Assembly: GCF_016906535.1 (NCBI RefSeq)
Contig: NC_057373.1
Location: forward strand, 3,534,001-3,598,000
Source of the DNA: Rhizoctonia solani
Lineage: Eukaryota; Basidiomycota; Agaricomycetes; Cantharellales; Ceratobasidiaceae
Direction: 5' to 3'
DNA length: 64,000 bases
Made by a program: the position numbers and the translations under genes. Under the pieces are notes generated by a model. That model was not told where the DNA came from and searched no databases. It worked only from the letters and a program-made list of their open reading frames with translations. Numbering within the stretch: position 1 is the first letter of the stretch; the number at the start of each line of letters is the position of its first letter. Of this stretch, positions 1 to 14,385 are shown one piece after another.

Positions 1-806
1 AAAGCTTCTTGCAATCTTACATACCACACAAGGTGGAACAGTTTTTTTTATCAAGGAGAGGAAATTGGAGCGACCAATGTCCCAAGGGAATGGGGTATTG
101 AGGAGTATAAGGATATTGCAACTATTAATTTCTACAATGAGTAAGCGGCTTCTTTGACTATGAGACAAGGTTGAACCTCTAGTCTATAGGGAGCTCCAAC
201 TTCGTAAAGGAGCTGGAACCGATGAACCAAACATGTCAGACATTATGGATGGGATTAATCGCAAGGCACGAGATAATGCGCGTGTTCCGATGCAGGTATG
301 CATATCACATCATCTCCTGGAATTTCAACTAAATCAGTCTACAGTGGGACGATTCCGCGCATGCGGGATTCACCAGTGGAAAGCCATGGATGAGAGTGAA
401 TGACAACTACAAGCAAATCAATGCAAAGAGCCAAATTGATGACGAACGTTCAATCTTTTCGTTTTGGAAGAAGATGATAGCCGTGAGGAAAGAGTACCCT
501 CTGCTTGTCAGTTTCTCACCCTCGGAGGCGCTGTATTTGCTGACTGGATCAATATAGGTGCACGGTGACTTTATTCTCCTTGCTCCAGAGGACGAGAAAA
601 TTTTCGTATATACGCGCGAACATAATGGAGAGAAGGTTCTCGTCCTTATGAACTTCAGTAGAGACGAAGTGGATGTTACGCTACCCGAATCTTTAGGTAC
701 CAAAGCCAGATTCATCGTTGGAAATCTTGTTCGAGGGGAACCCAAGTTTGAGACCAGGACTATGCTAAAGCCGTATGAGGGACAAGTATGGCTGTTGTCA
801 TCTTAG
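1..806 (+). CDS. GH13 alpha-glucosidase / oligo-1,6-glucosidase, C-terminal part
   Basis: This is the 3' part of a glycoside hydrolase family 13 alpha-glucosidase, which hydrolyses terminal alpha-1,4 or alpha-1,6 glucosidic bonds of maltose and isomaltose-type sugars. Four exons read through: 1-140, 190-295, 345-506 and 558-806, joined by GT-AG introns of about 49-51 nt. The first exon encodes the VFFYQGEEIG segment and the third encodes WDDSAHAGFTSGKPWMRVN, both hallmark barrel segments of the maltase/isomaltase subfamily. The last exon (VHGDFILLAPEDEK onward to VWLLSS) is the C-terminal beta-sandwich. The catalytic nucleophile and most of the barrel lie upstream of the window. Family assignment is secure; substrate preference cannot be decided from this fragment. 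Confidence 0.9.
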
Positions 807-1482
807 AGAGCATCTGGCACAACGTAGTATTCTTAGTAAATGACATAGATAAATAATATTCATGAGAAACGTTTTACAACATAAAATACAGCGCTGAAAT
901 ACTTTTATTACACATTTGGCCTTGGGCCGGGACAGCGAGATGGGGGGGGGGATACTAGGACAGTGGGTGAGATAAACGACCGGGACCAGCGGGCGAAGAG
1001 GGGTGGAGACCGAAGAGGTGGTACGCCGAACTGGGGAGCCACCGGGCCGCGCCACCGAACGAGTTGGGTGGGCGGTCAAACCAAGTCGTATGCGAGTAGA
1101 GGTGTGGGTGGGCGGGATGAACAGAAAGAACGGGAGAAACGGGTGAGTGATGCTGCGAGCAACAGCGGGCTCGCAAGGATGTGGTATGGGTGTGGTATGG
1201 ATGTAGTATGGGTAGAAGGAAACGGAGGCCCAAGCGCCAAACCATAGTGCTAGTATTACAAATGGGTCACAAATATAATACAGTACACGACAACGAGCTA
1301 ATACCCCGGCCTGGGCGGCCTAGTATAAGTTTTGCGGCCTCCACAGGCTCCATCGCAAAACTCCGCTGAAGAGAAATGAGCGGAATCAACCCGAATTATA
1401 CATCGTAGAAGCCAGTGTATATGCATATAGCCCGGTTCAACCCGACTATAACAGAATTGGGAGAGATCAAAATATGGTATCT
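807..1482. other. GC-rich intergenic stretch, no gene seen
   Basis: Between the glucosidase stop and the convergent 7-TM gene I see no conserved protein. The part from about 960 to 1250 is purine- and G-rich and gives several overlapping open frames of Gly/Arg/Trp-rich low-complexity peptide, which I regard as compositional artefacts. A short imperfect repeat based on GTATGGGTGTG lies around 1181-1212. A 33-bp palindrome at 1329-1361 is listed separately. Confidence 0.6.
1329..1361. repeat. GTTTTGCG...CGCAAAAC palindrome of a dispersed repeat family
   Basis: The eight outer bases GTTTTGCG and CGCAAAAC form a perfect inverted repeat around a core containing CAGGCT. Near-identical 32-bp palindromes occur at 30604-30635 and 41400-41431, where they cap longer repeat copies. 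Here the adjacent sequence does not align convincingly with those bodies, so this may be a remnant end only. Confidence 0.55.
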
Positions 1483-2880
1483 TTAGGCGGCGTGATGGTC
1501 TTGACCGACTCTGTCTGGAGCTCCTGCACTATCATCCTGCGCATCTGTAGGAGTTAGTGGCTCAGAAACTCCAGACACAGGTACTACGTCAGTGGCCGTA
1601 TTCGTGTCCGGGGCCAATCCTAACTTCTTATTTGCCATTCGCGTGCGTTTATAAACCGAGAGCGCCCTTTCGACTTGTGGGTAGAGTAGGACCAGCGAGA
1701 GCGTTTGCCCGTATGACCACTCCATGGTTTTATTATTGGGGTCGTTCAAACGGATGGTTCGTTCAGTAAAAACCATTAAAATCACGAGTATTACAATAGC
1801 CATTGATTGAATTATCTGCCTAATCTGGGGTTCTGATCGAGCATAAGTGGCCCGACTAAGGTATGAAAGTAAGATACATACGTGTTTCGGGTTTCAAGGT
1901 TGGATTGGTCTCCCCAGGTGCTGGTGGCCCCATTAATACTAATCCGGTTAACAGCTGTAAAATTGCCACAGAAAACCCAATGGTGACTAACACGAATGCT
2001 ATGATCCGTATGGTCGGGTTTGTCGCATGTACTTGGATAAATAATTGGATTTTGATATTGCTGTTCATACTACACCCAGCCGCACAGCCTTTGTGTCCAA
2101 ACTTAGAGGGGTCGAGCCATATGTTAAAGGACCATGCCCCCCAAGAAGCGATGAAGCAGAATCGCATGAGTATCTCGGACATCCGTTTATGAAGCCCATT
2201 TGGAGGCTGGGGGCGAGATTGGGACCGCAATTGTGGCTGAGTCTCGGGTTGTGATTGGATCCCTAACTGTGGGGGCAACTCGGGATCTGAATGGCGCTCG
2301 GATTGGGGCTGTGATATTTGTTCTGACTGGATACATCATTATTTCAGTAGGTTTTCCCAAGATGAAAACTGGAGAAAGGTTTACGGAGTAGGCAGCTACG
2401 GAAAACATGAATATCATAGTTGTGACCTGTGAATGACGTATAACTCTATCAGTGAGACCGCAATCAAATTAATGGTGAAAGGCCTACAAACGAGACGACC
2501 AGGCCATCGAGCAGGCTGAGTGTGTAAAGACCTGATTCGATGAAAGATGCTATCACAAGTGCTGTTGGCATCATGTACACTGTACGGGAGTTTTTGCGAG
2601 ATGGCTCTATGTAATAAATGATCTATTTGATAGGTCAGGAATATACGTGTGCATCCGTGTGGCCCTATTAATACTCACCCATCCAAGCAATATTTGGGCA
2701 TAAAGCCCTACTCGAACCTATATAACTCCTATTTAGACGGCCAACTCATGAATTAGTATATCAAAACTCACCCCAATACCCTTAAAAATAAGAGAGAACT
2801 TAGCATTTGTCTATGCGAGATGAAAATAAGTCGCTTACTGAAATATCTGGATTGAACTCTGGTAAACAGCAGGTCTGCAT
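1483..2880 (-). CDS. Fungal 7-TM membrane protein of the NPDI-GIGVR family, copy A
   Basis: Uncharacterised membrane protein of about 347 residues, seven exons. The start is the ATG at 2880, giving MQTCCLPEFNPDIS; the next coding piece is a 9-nt microexon (2780-2772) encoding Gly-Ile-Gly; then 2717-2679 encodes VRVGLYAQILLGW. Further exons supply hydrophobic segments around YMMPTALVIASFIE, TTMIFMFSVAAYS, MRFCFIASWGAWSFNIW, IIAFVLVTIGFSVAILQLL, the segment beginning MAIVILVILMVF, and the hallmark WSYGQTLSLVLLYPQVE. I count seven likely membrane spans with a short Cys-containing N-terminus and a charged C-terminal tail of about 70 residues. I recognise the NPDI.GIGVR..(L/I)Y.Q motif from many unannotated fungal membrane proteins, but no function is known to me. 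It is one of three paralogues in this window, all on the minus strand. Confidence 0.8.
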
Positions 2881-4562
2881 AGAATCTCCAGTTCGACAGA
2901 CGTAAACACAAGGAGGTGGATCAGTCCTGAGTCCATCGAGGGTACCGGAACTGAGGTATATATAATGCCCTTCCACATATATCTTGAGGTCGAGACAAGT
3001 GAGTCAGCCAGAGGCAAGCGTTCAAGATGGAAGTAGGAGTGACGGCTATTTGATCTGCACAGGATGCAATGTCAATCCATCTTGACACCCGCAGTAGATT
3101 CGCGCATAGCGTACATGTACACATGTGCAGCATACGTATTCCACTGGTCATAACCTCTTCCAAGACGTTAGGCTCGGGTGGCTCGGCGCCTCTGAATCGG
3201 GAAACTGCTTTTAGAGTCCTCCACCGTAGTTTTTATGTATCTATAGGCTCATTTCCAGAGTGCATATCAAGTGGCTTATCTCAGAAGCTACCCATGCAGT
3301 CGAATATTAAACGGCGAATAACTGACCCAACCAAGGGAAGCATTCTAGTTCAGATGCCACCAAGTACGCAGCTAACGCACCCTGGCATCCACAATTTGGT
3401 AAGATGTAAAAATATGGCCGTGGCTATGTATATAAACCATAATAGCGACACGCATATACGCATGTTGTCACTGGTACCTAGTTTTATTATTCAGAATTTT
3501 TCATCAGAGGCTCCTTGAGGAGCGCACACTAATCAATGAAAAGGTATATACGGAGTCTAAAGCCCAAGTTTCAAGTCACTGCCCCAACTGCCTCTTCCCA
3601 ACCATCAAGACAAAAATAGGCACGTTGCACCGCTAGGCTTTCATCACTGCGGCATGTGTTCCAAGGTGGCCCAACGATCGGCGGTTGTATTTCTCTGTCC
3701 CGAGCTCAGTCCCCCCCAAAGTCGTAACCCATGGCTTCTATGTAAATGATGGCAAAATGTTCTCTGCTAATATTCCATCAGTCCTAGACGGTCAAATAAT
3801 TGGCGCTAAAACAAGACCAAGTCTTCTGCGTCTTCCGCTCTTCCTTCCAGATCCTTCAAGGAAGGGCACATAGCGAGGGGAAGAAAATCGAATGACATGC
3901 GCTTACCATTGTGCGCATCCCGAGAGTGTTTCTTCGATAGAATATGCTCGGGCAACCAGGCGGGTTATCCTTTCGGATAATCCACTTCCGATTCTCTGTG
4001 ATGCCTACAAAAGGAGATTGGCCAACGGCGAACATTCCATTTTTGACCTACTGTTACCGCACTTACCTATCTCATGATCGTCGCTTCGGATATTACCAGC
4101 TATCTGTACTGCCTCGTATAAAATGTTAGGAAAGTTTATACATCGTTATGTATGGGTCCTATCATGATTCTGTCCGAATTTCTCCTCAAGAGAAACACAA
4201 GGGCCGGGATTGTACCAAATCAAGGGTGGCTATGGTCCTCTATCATTCAACCCGTAAGTTAGGGTCGGTAGTTTCTCGAAATCAATCGCCATTTACCACC
4301 CCCCTTCGTATAAGCTTTACCAGTCCGCTCAACGCAAGACTGGCATAAACACGTTCTGCAGCTATTCAAACTGGGTGCAGCAGTACCCCGGTTATTGTCC
4401 CCATTCTTTACCACTTCCCAATATGATGAATGACTAGGGCAGGCGCCCGTAGGATTACTACTAATATAATAGAAAACACCCGTGGTATATTCTCAGAATA
4501 AAAGGGAACAGACATCGCATTAAAACTACAAAGTCTAGACGATATTCACTTTGCCGACTGGT
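2881..4562. other. 1.7-kb spacer between two 7-TM paralogues, no gene recognised
   Basis: Several open frames exist, the longest (3069-3518, plus) about 150 residues, but none shows a recognisable domain, a plausible splice pattern or resemblance to the flanking 7-TM genes. The stretch presumably contains the copy A promoter at its left end and the copy B 3' region at its right end. I see no repeats bounded well enough to name. Confidence 0.5.
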
Positions 4563-5943
4563 TCACTTGTCGGAGGCCGAAGGCGTAGCCGGGTCATTTT
4601 GACCGGGAGGTTGGTGAGCTAGTTGAATCGGGATACTATTACCAGGAAGATCGCTGTCCTCTCCATTCTGGTGCCTCATGCGTTGTTCCTTTTCTTGTTC
4701 CTTCCCCCTATCATCAGTGATTTCAGAGCACAAATCCATGATTTGCTGGAGCAGGAGGATGAGTGCGATCGTTTGGCCGTACGACCAATCTCTGGATTCA
4801 CCGTCGAAGTCGTTCTTGTTGATGGTTTGTTCGGTCGCGTAAATCAAAAATATGTATGTACTAATGGCGATAGCTTGAAGGACGACATGGATGCTTTGTG
4901 TAACTAAACTGGTGATTAGTGCGGGTGGTAGTATGGGGATAAGAACATGAACGTACGAGTATCGCTGTATTTATGCTGGGTCATCGGTGCTTTAGTACCA
5001 ACCAAGTCTTGGGACTGTTCATCTCTCTTGTAAAATTTTTTGAACGGCCAGAAAATGACAGATAGGCATTGCTCTAGTGTAAAGAACAACGAAAGAATGG
5101 CTATGGCGAATCCTATCGCTGTCAGAGCGAGGGCCGCATTTCGAACGCTTGGATCCGTAGGATGTACTTCTTTGAATAACTGCAATGTGATGTTGTAGTT
5201 GGTAAGGCAGTCGGCGGCATCGCCCTTTAGGCCGAAATGAGCAGGGTCACGCCACATGTGGAACCCCCACGCCCCCCAGAAGACGACAAAACATAGTTGC
5301 ATGAACCAACGGGTGAGGGACGGTCGGTCGTCAGCACCCTCCTCTTCACTGGACTTGTCGTCCCCGGGTTTGTACTGTCAGAAGCACATTCGATTAGATA
5401 GGTTCGGTTGGGTGGCACGGGACTGAGCGCTTACCGAGTACGAGGCAACTGCAAAGATAATCATCATGGTCGTGATCTGACCCTGTCGGTCAGAAAAGAT
5501 TCGCTTGATAGAAAGTGATTAGATTTACGAGGGATACGACCAGCCCGTCTAGTAGGCTGAGCTCCTGGGTCTCCAATTCAATAAACGAGGCTATCAAAAG
5601 CGCCGTTGCTGTCATGTACGCCGTCCGGGAGTTTTTGCCGAACGTCCCGGGCCATTTCAAGGACATAAACTAACGCAGAAGTATTAATTTTGTCCTGTGA
5701 GCGTTTAGTTGAAACTCACCCAACCCAGCATAATTTGGATGTAAAGCGCTGCCCGGACCTATGTACAATGAAGAGTCAAGTTGAGTAGACTGCTGCCAGT
5801 GTGTATGTTATGCTACATAAACACATACCCCAATACCCTTGAACTCGAGTTAGTACCCCGGCGGGAAAGCGCTATGAGAGACCATGGCTTACTGTGATAT
5901 CGGGATTCAACTCCAGTTTACAGTCGCAGTTCGCCGGGTCCAT
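4563..5943 (-). CDS. Fungal 7-TM membrane protein of the NPDI-GIGVR family, copy B
   Basis: Intact paralogue of copies A and C. The ATG at 5943 opens MDPANCDCKLELNPDIT, followed by the same 9-nt Gly-Ile-Gly microexon and an exon encoding VRAALYIQIMLGW. Later exons carry FGKNSRTAYMTATALLIASF, GQITTMMIIFAVASYS, an acidic loop (YKPGDDKSSEEEGADD), the WRDPAHFGLKGDAADC region, AALALTAIGFAIAILSLFF, VVLQAIAISTYIFLIYATEQ and WSYGQTIALILLLQQIMDL. The tail is hydrophilic and rich in Glu, Gln and Pro. Seven membrane spans are predicted by eye. Conserved cysteines in the N-terminal segment and after HFGLKG may form a disulfide outside the membrane; that is inference. Function unknown; a receptor-like role is possible but not shown by sequence. 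Confidence 0.82.
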
Positions 5944-8330
<2,387 letters not shown>

Positions 8331-8532
8331 TTGTGAACTGAATGTACTGATGCGAGTTCCACAGTTCACACTGAGATTAATAATATCAATGGGGAATCAG
8401 TTCCAATATCTATTGGTGTATCTAAGCGACTACATGGTTGTTATCATGACAGCGATAAAGCGGTATATAAATAAGTGATTATAATAGGGGGTATTGTTGT
8501 CATCGTCCAATGTGCACATTACCATTCATTCA

Positions 8533-10894
8533 TCAGTTGGAATCAATCGTCTTAAAACGCCACTTGGGGTGGGCATCATCCGGTTGCCAAGAAAGGAAGG
8601 CAGTCGTCCCTGGATCTGCCGGGTCTTCGTCAAGCTTTACTCCAAATTGACGATCTTCCACATATTCAATCCTAGGTGGAAAATCAGAAAAATCGAGGGA
8701 TTAGTAAAAGTAGGTGAACTCACGAGTACCCGTCCTCATCATTGCCTATCAAAGTAAACTCTGTCTTGTTGGGGCTGAGAACAAGAGGACGAATCTTGAC
8801 ATCGTCGTTTGTATCGGAGAGGGACATGTATAGTCCAGAAGCGATGTGCTTCAGATAGTACCCTTTGAAACCTGCTTCAAGTGTCCACTGTTAAGTATTG
8901 TCAGTATATGCAAGCATGTATGATAATGTTTACGTACATCACCCTTTGATTTTACGCGAGCCCATGGCCACTTGGTTTCTTTGAATGCCAACTGCAAAGG
9001 AGTCTTTGTCGACGCGTCGACGATTCGCAATGGATTACCAGATGCTACAGGACCTTGATGTCTACAGAGAATATTAGTAATATGTAATCCAAGGAGCGAA
9101 TAGCATCACAATTCGAGCGAGTCTAGACCATCGTCTTCCTCGAGCAGCCACCGCTGCAGTTTATCATCAGTGTCTTTTTTCGTAAACGACACTAGGGCAT
9201 TTCCAGACTCGATATCTTTGGGGCTCAGAGCCAGATCGTCGACAGCGTTGATGATTGGAACAAACCTAGTCCCAACTCGTGGTTAAACCGGGGTGCAATT
9301 CGTAGAATCCAGTGCTTACGAGAAACCTCCTAAAGGGCTGCCTTCAAGTCTGAATTCGACTGCGTTATCAGGTGTCACGATTTGGGGATTCGAGTCGCCC
9401 GAGTCATTCAAGGGAGCATGGCCGATATATGCACCGGGGAAGTGGGCGCGAAGCTTGTACCCAGTCACGCCTTCCTCAATAATCCACTAAGAATTTGTTA
9501 ACATTTCGTGTCTATATATGGGAAACTGGAGGCGGCAACTTACGAGCTGGCTTTTCTTGAAATTTCCATCTGCAACTTGTACGCAAGGTCGTCCGGTTTC
9601 GGGAGAAATTACGAACTGGAGAAGTTGGCCAGTTCCAAGGTTGCTGATGTAGTAATATCCAGGTTTGATTTTGGATCTACAAACAAAGTGAAGCGACCAG
9701 TATATTACTGGTGAAAATCTCAACATACCCTTTTGCATCAGGAGAGTAAGGGGCCTCATACGGTGTCACACTATACCCGAGCGATATTAGTAAGTTATTA
9801 CGACAATTTGACCGAATAACTTACTGTGTGGCGTAATCATGAATACCAAACGATGTAGCACGAACTACAGCTCCTGTCCCGGCTTTAGCAATCTCTCGTA
9901 ATAGCTTGGGGCCGTTGTACACGAGATTTTGAATCGAGAATAACTCCAGTTCGGCTGCCAAAAATTCCTCGGGAGCTTGCGCGACAACACGGACCGCCTG
10001 TGCGGCCGCAACCTCAGCGTGCGGAGCTATGCTCGCGCCAGCACCAACAGCGATACCAGCAATCAAACCGTCGATAAAGATATTGATCACGCTACGGTTA
10101 GGGATTTCTGCAGAAATGCGCTTGTCACGTATCCACTCTCTTCCGCAAACCTCAATTGTCAAATCGGCAATGACTGTCCCGAGAAATGATAGAATGGCGA
10201 CGGTGGAGGGGTCGGTCGCATCAAATGGGCCGAGCTGGAGTGCGATAACGCTGAATAGGATGGCGAATATACCTTTGCCAGATATTATTGTTGCACGTTT
10301 AGCGTGGTCCTAATCATACTATCAGGCCGCGTTACACAGGAATAGGTTTCTCGTACCAAGTTGTTATTCCTATAATGAATCAGGGCGATAAGGAACCCGG
10401 CTCCTGGGATACCTTCGGCTGCTTTGGTAATCACTCCATCACGGCCAAGGAAATGGTCACTGAGGTCGCTTAGAAGTCTGAGAAGCTAAGTTAAGCATCG
10501 AAACGACGTACTGCTGGACCCATTTCAGCTCTCCGTTGTCATTCGACAAACATATATCCAAGTCATACTTCGCGTGACTTCGCGATCGCCCCGGCGCGTT
10601 AATGGGCAATTCAGCAATAATATTGCTCCCGTCTAGATGAACGTTGGTATCAACATCGAGCGGAGCGTTTATCGAGCGTGATTGGGTTCGATTCGTGGTA
10701 AAGGTTCCATTGGTGTTTCCAATGCAACTATTCAAGTCGATAGTCGACTTCACGTACGAGTCGTCGCGCTGTCGGTGGTAGGTCAGATAGCTAGAACATA
10801 TAAATAAACTGGATAGTGGTGTTACCTTGCAATACGCTTGAATAAACCTTCCGAAAAGGATTCTCGGTCTTACAGTAGTTTCTGAAAAGGACAT
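8533..10894 (-). CDS. CVNH-domain lectin fused to hydrophobic middle region and beta-trefoil-like C-terminus
   Basis: A mosaic protein of about 630 residues. Residues 1-107 form a cyanovirin-N homology (CVNH) domain, a mannose-binding lectin fold, recognised from STIDLNSCIGNTNGTF and YDLDICLSNDNGELKWVQ in its two tandem halves. Residues ~108-310 begin GRDGVITKAAEGIPGAGFL and HAKRATI and include three hydrophobic stretches (FAILFSVIALQL, VAILSFLGTVIADL, INIFIDGLIAGIAVGAGASI) followed by Ala-rich helices. From ~325 on, repeated elements such as GYYYISNLGTGQLLQF, GYKLRAHFPGAYIGHAP and KGYYLKHIASGLYMSLS suggest one or two beta-trefoils. No signal peptide is visible. The start at 10894 is chosen because MSFSETTVRPRILFGRF matches the usual CVNH opening. 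Carbohydrate binding is well supported by family; the job of the fusion is unknown. Trefoil assignment is less certain than CVNH. Confidence 0.8.
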
Positions 10895-11990
10895 GGCTGT
10901 GGTAGGGGACGCGACGCAGCAAATATCACCTAATTGGGTTATTTCTAAGTATCACGTGCCATTACCAGATTTCATAACGTTCCCCGATCAAAGTACATCA
11001 CGTATCTCGAAACGTTATCACCAAAGGCTCTTGGGATTGGCGGGGGTATGCGACGATTGACCCACAAACCGGCAGAGACTATAAATTTGGGGCCATCACG
11101 GAGCTGTACAAAGCCCGCCACCGTACCTTTATGGAACTCGTGTTGCATATGTAGCGTCATGAAGCATACCTTCCCATGGCCACTCAATTGAGGTACAAGA
11201 GAAATTCTCAAAATGATAACGTAAATTGATAATACAGGGTATACGTGGGTTGAAATCAGTTTCTCGATGGTATAGAGTGAGTAGGGCCGAACCTCAAAGC
11301 AGAACTGAAGAAAATTTCGGTAATATACTCACAAAATTACCAATAGCCTATGATAATGCTACTAAAAACAATATCATGTACAATCCTTTCCTATTTGATT
11401 AGTAGAAAACACCATATATATGCTTATCGAGATTAAAACTCAATACTAGTCAGGATTGGCTTATTGAACCATAAGCCTTGACCATTATTTTACTGTCCTT
11501 CGAATTTTATAATCAGCCTGCCATCCAAAGGATGCTTCGTTAAGTATATGCACGCATACACTCTATCAGGCCAAGCAAGCTTATACTCTCAGGCTTTAGA
11601 TACTATTTTAACACCTGATACTCATGTTTGTGATCATTGTTGTATCGATTAAAGGGATGCAATCCAGTTACTCTATCCTAATCCTAATTTAGCACAGGGG
11701 CCATCAGTGGTCAACTCGGGTAGAAAAGAATGTAACGTTAACTATTCCTTACTGCCATCCCACAGTCCATAATGATAATAGCTCAAATTTCTCTTTCACA
11801 CGTACCTAACTTCTTTGAACAAATAGAATCTCGAGCATGTAATCCACGGTGGAACGTTACACAGAGTACCTATAAAAGTTATACGCCGAGAATACGCATA
11901 CCTAAAAGGCTCACACGTGGACAGCTTGACTTTAAATCGCCCTACGACCAATCTGATTGAAAGTGTACTCTACTATAGAGCGCTGTGCAT
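10895..11990. other. Intergenic, no convincing gene
   Basis: Contains the promoter side of the CVNH gene. A minus-strand open frame (10972-11211, about 79 codons) reads LRDGPKFIVSAGLWVNRRIP and could be a fragment, but I do not recognise it and it lacks an ATG start. From 11220 to 11990 the sequence is AT-rich and shows nothing further. Confidence 0.5.
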
Positions 11991-11992
11991 CG

Positions 11993-12320
11993 TAGCCCGC
12001 GTAGACGCACAGTCAGGACTTAGACGGCGTTTTGTCGCGAGTCACGTGGTCACCTTGGCGTTAGCCTCCCCCTTTTGTCCTTACTGCTTTTCACTTCCAT
12101 CTCCCTCCACTCCTCCCTCGCCCGCTTCGCGGTCTCGTTCATATCCTCGTCGCATTAGTTTAGTACAGATACCTTAGTTTTTTCCCACCCACCACACCAC
12201 TCCTTGGGAGCAGTTTTTGGACCGCGCACCCACGAGCCTTCACTCGCGGTTGGGCGTCCCCGGTCCACCCTCGCCGCTCCGCGGCTGCGGGGGTTCCCCA
12301 CCTTCCCGGTCTGCTTCCAT
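11993..12320 (+). repeat. Dispersed GC-rich repeat, copy 1 (diverged)
   Basis: Aligns by eye with the repeat copies at 30604-31052 (same strand) and 41088-41431 (opposite strand). Shared landmarks in order are AGACGCA, GACTTAG, GCGAGTCACGTG and then CCACGAGCC, a CACCCTCG block and GCTGCGGGGGTTCCCC. The capping palindrome is degraded. It abuts the start of the PNPOx-like gene. Confidence 0.65.
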
Positions 12321-12421
12321 TCCATGTTGGTATCCTTATATACATTCCGTTGTCCCAAGTACCGTATTCACCATACTTGTATATATATACCGTTCCACGC
12401 CACGAGCGCACACAGACTAAG

Positions 12422-13705
12422 TTGGGTAAATTCTTCAATACTATACCTGATGAGTTGATCCCGTAAGTCAAAAGAAACAATGCAGCGAGATGTATCAAAC
12501 ATTACTCACGTTACCATGTTACCATAGCTGGATCCAAGAGCAGAAGTTCTTTTGGGTTGCAACAGCACCACTCAGTGAGAGTGGACATATTAATATTTCA
12601 CCTAAGGGCGTGAGCGGGACGTTCAAGATCATCGATAACAAGACATTTTTCTACCAAGACTTGACTGGCTCGGGTAGGCGGGCTCACATTAGTATGAGCA
12701 ATCGACACACCTGAATTGATTTGACGGGCTAATGCGCAGGCGTGGAGACTGCTGCTCATCTTCGAGAGAACCAGCGAATTACTGTTTTGTAAGTACTCCC
12801 ATTGGTTGTGAGCAGATCATATGACGAGGGACATATGGCAGATTCAACGCTTTTGAAGGCCCACCTCAGGTCGTTCGGCTGTTTGGAAAGGGTTTGTATT
12901 TCCTGTAATTTTTCTATATATAATTACTTGTTCTTCACATCAGGAGAAGTTCACGAACTCGACTCTCCACGGTACAACGAGCTCATACCTCTTGAAGAAC
13001 GCATTTCTGGCTCCCGTGCTGCAATAGTGGTTGACGTCCATAAAGTCGGGGTGGTAAGTTACGGGCGCCATCATGTATATGTATGTGTGGAGCCTGGAGC
13101 TTCAGTTTCTCTAGTCGCGCGGGTTTTCGGTTCCACTTTACCAGCATACAGGGGAACGGACTAATCTGCATGAGATCTCCGGACCACTCGAAGAGGCTGA
13201 TCGAAAGTTTGCTAATGAGCGAAGTGAGTAGAGTAATCCTTTTCAGTATGATAATGAAACATATACTGATAAACACCGGGAATAGAAGATTTCGAGGCTA
13301 CGTCATCACTTGCTCACTTTTCCTTCATTCCTTCCGAGTCAGACCCTTCAAAGGATGACCATACACCAAAAGGAATAAAGGATTATTGGAGTAAACACAA
13401 TATTCGTTCCGTAGATGATAAGTAATATTATCCTGCACCGATAGGTTGAATTACGTCTCAATACGATCACATATGCCATAGGTCTGCCTGCCATGGTTTA
13501 TTCTCGTAAACTTGCAGGGTTACCTCCAGAAGCTGTAAAAGAAGATCGCAAATCATTTCACCAAGATGTATTCGATAAGGACATTGTACACCAGCTAGGT
13601 AACAAGGGATATCATATCGCCGAAACAATTGGAGGGGCGGGGTTCCTTGTAGGAGTGGCAATAGGAGCAGCATTATCATGGAGCTGGATGAGGGTTTACA
13701 AGTAA
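12422..13705 (+). pseudogene. PNPOx-like FMN-binding membrane protein, copy 1, probably decaying
   Basis: Homologous exon by exon to the gene at 33009-34220. The split-barrel flavin-binding core reads WVATAPLSESGHINISPKG, GTFKIIDNKTFFYQDLTGSG, ETAAHLRENQRITVLFNAFE and GEVHELDSPRYNELIPLEER, as in pyridoxamine-phosphate-oxidase-like proteins. The C-terminus ends in a hydrophobic anchor (GGAGFLVGVAIGAALSWSW). Two lesions stand out. The codon equivalent to the start of copy 2 is TTG (12422-12424) and no in-frame ATG precedes it nearby. The donor of the penultimate intron after codons for IRSVD reads ATAAGT instead of GTAAGT (13418). Otherwise the splice sites and frame hold, so decay is recent or an unusual start and splice are used. 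Confidence 0.7.
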
Positions 13706-14385
13706 ACGTTTTTAAATGATGCTAGTATCGTGGTAAAAATCTAACATAGCTGTTAGGCTTCATGAAGGTTAAAAGTGAGATTTGTACAAACGTACACCAG
13801 CGCCCCAGTAAGACTGCGTACCAAATGCGAATGAAAGAAAGAGTCGCGACCACGTGAATGTGAGAGGCCGCACGCCCACAAAGCTTGAGCCTAAGTCCCG
13901 GCTCGTGTATCTCCGCAAGCTCCGAATCACAGCCTCACTTTATCTTGGTTCGAAACGGACTTTGGACTTAATTTTGGATCCAGACTTCAGATTAATATAA
14001 AACATAAAAGTGCAAAAACAAATTAAAATTAGAAAACAAAAGATATAACAATAATGAGACATTAACTGTGTTTGCATTCGGACTTCTGTATTCTGAACCT
14101 GTTGTGTACCTGTCTCTCAATAATTCAAGACACGGAGGCCTTGAATGCGGAAGGTAGGCAGCAGTGAATCAAAAAAAGCGCAGTATGTCCAATATTGGCT
14201 TTGATGCTGACAAAGAATAAAAAAGCTGGATATACGCGGGGGAGTCAGTGTGAACTGGCTAGTACCACGTAGATCTAGCCTTTGTTTGTTAGGCCAATTA
14301 AGCACGGCGTTTACTTATCATGGCGGAGCGTGGACATATGCATTGTAACTCCAAGCTTTATAATGTTTCCAGGAGGCAGCAATTA
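13706..14385. other. AT-rich intergenic stretch
   Basis: No gene recognised. The part around 13980-14060 is strongly A-rich. It ends at the MITE-like element listed next. Confidence 0.5.

Noticed and set aside
955..1247. Gly/Arg-rich open frames on both strands
   Set aside because: Overlapping frames on both strands of a G-rich stretch are expected by composition; no conserved motif.
3069..3518. 150-codon plus-strand open frame between 7-TM copies A and B
   Set aside because: No recognisable domain, no splice partners and odd composition; likely chance.
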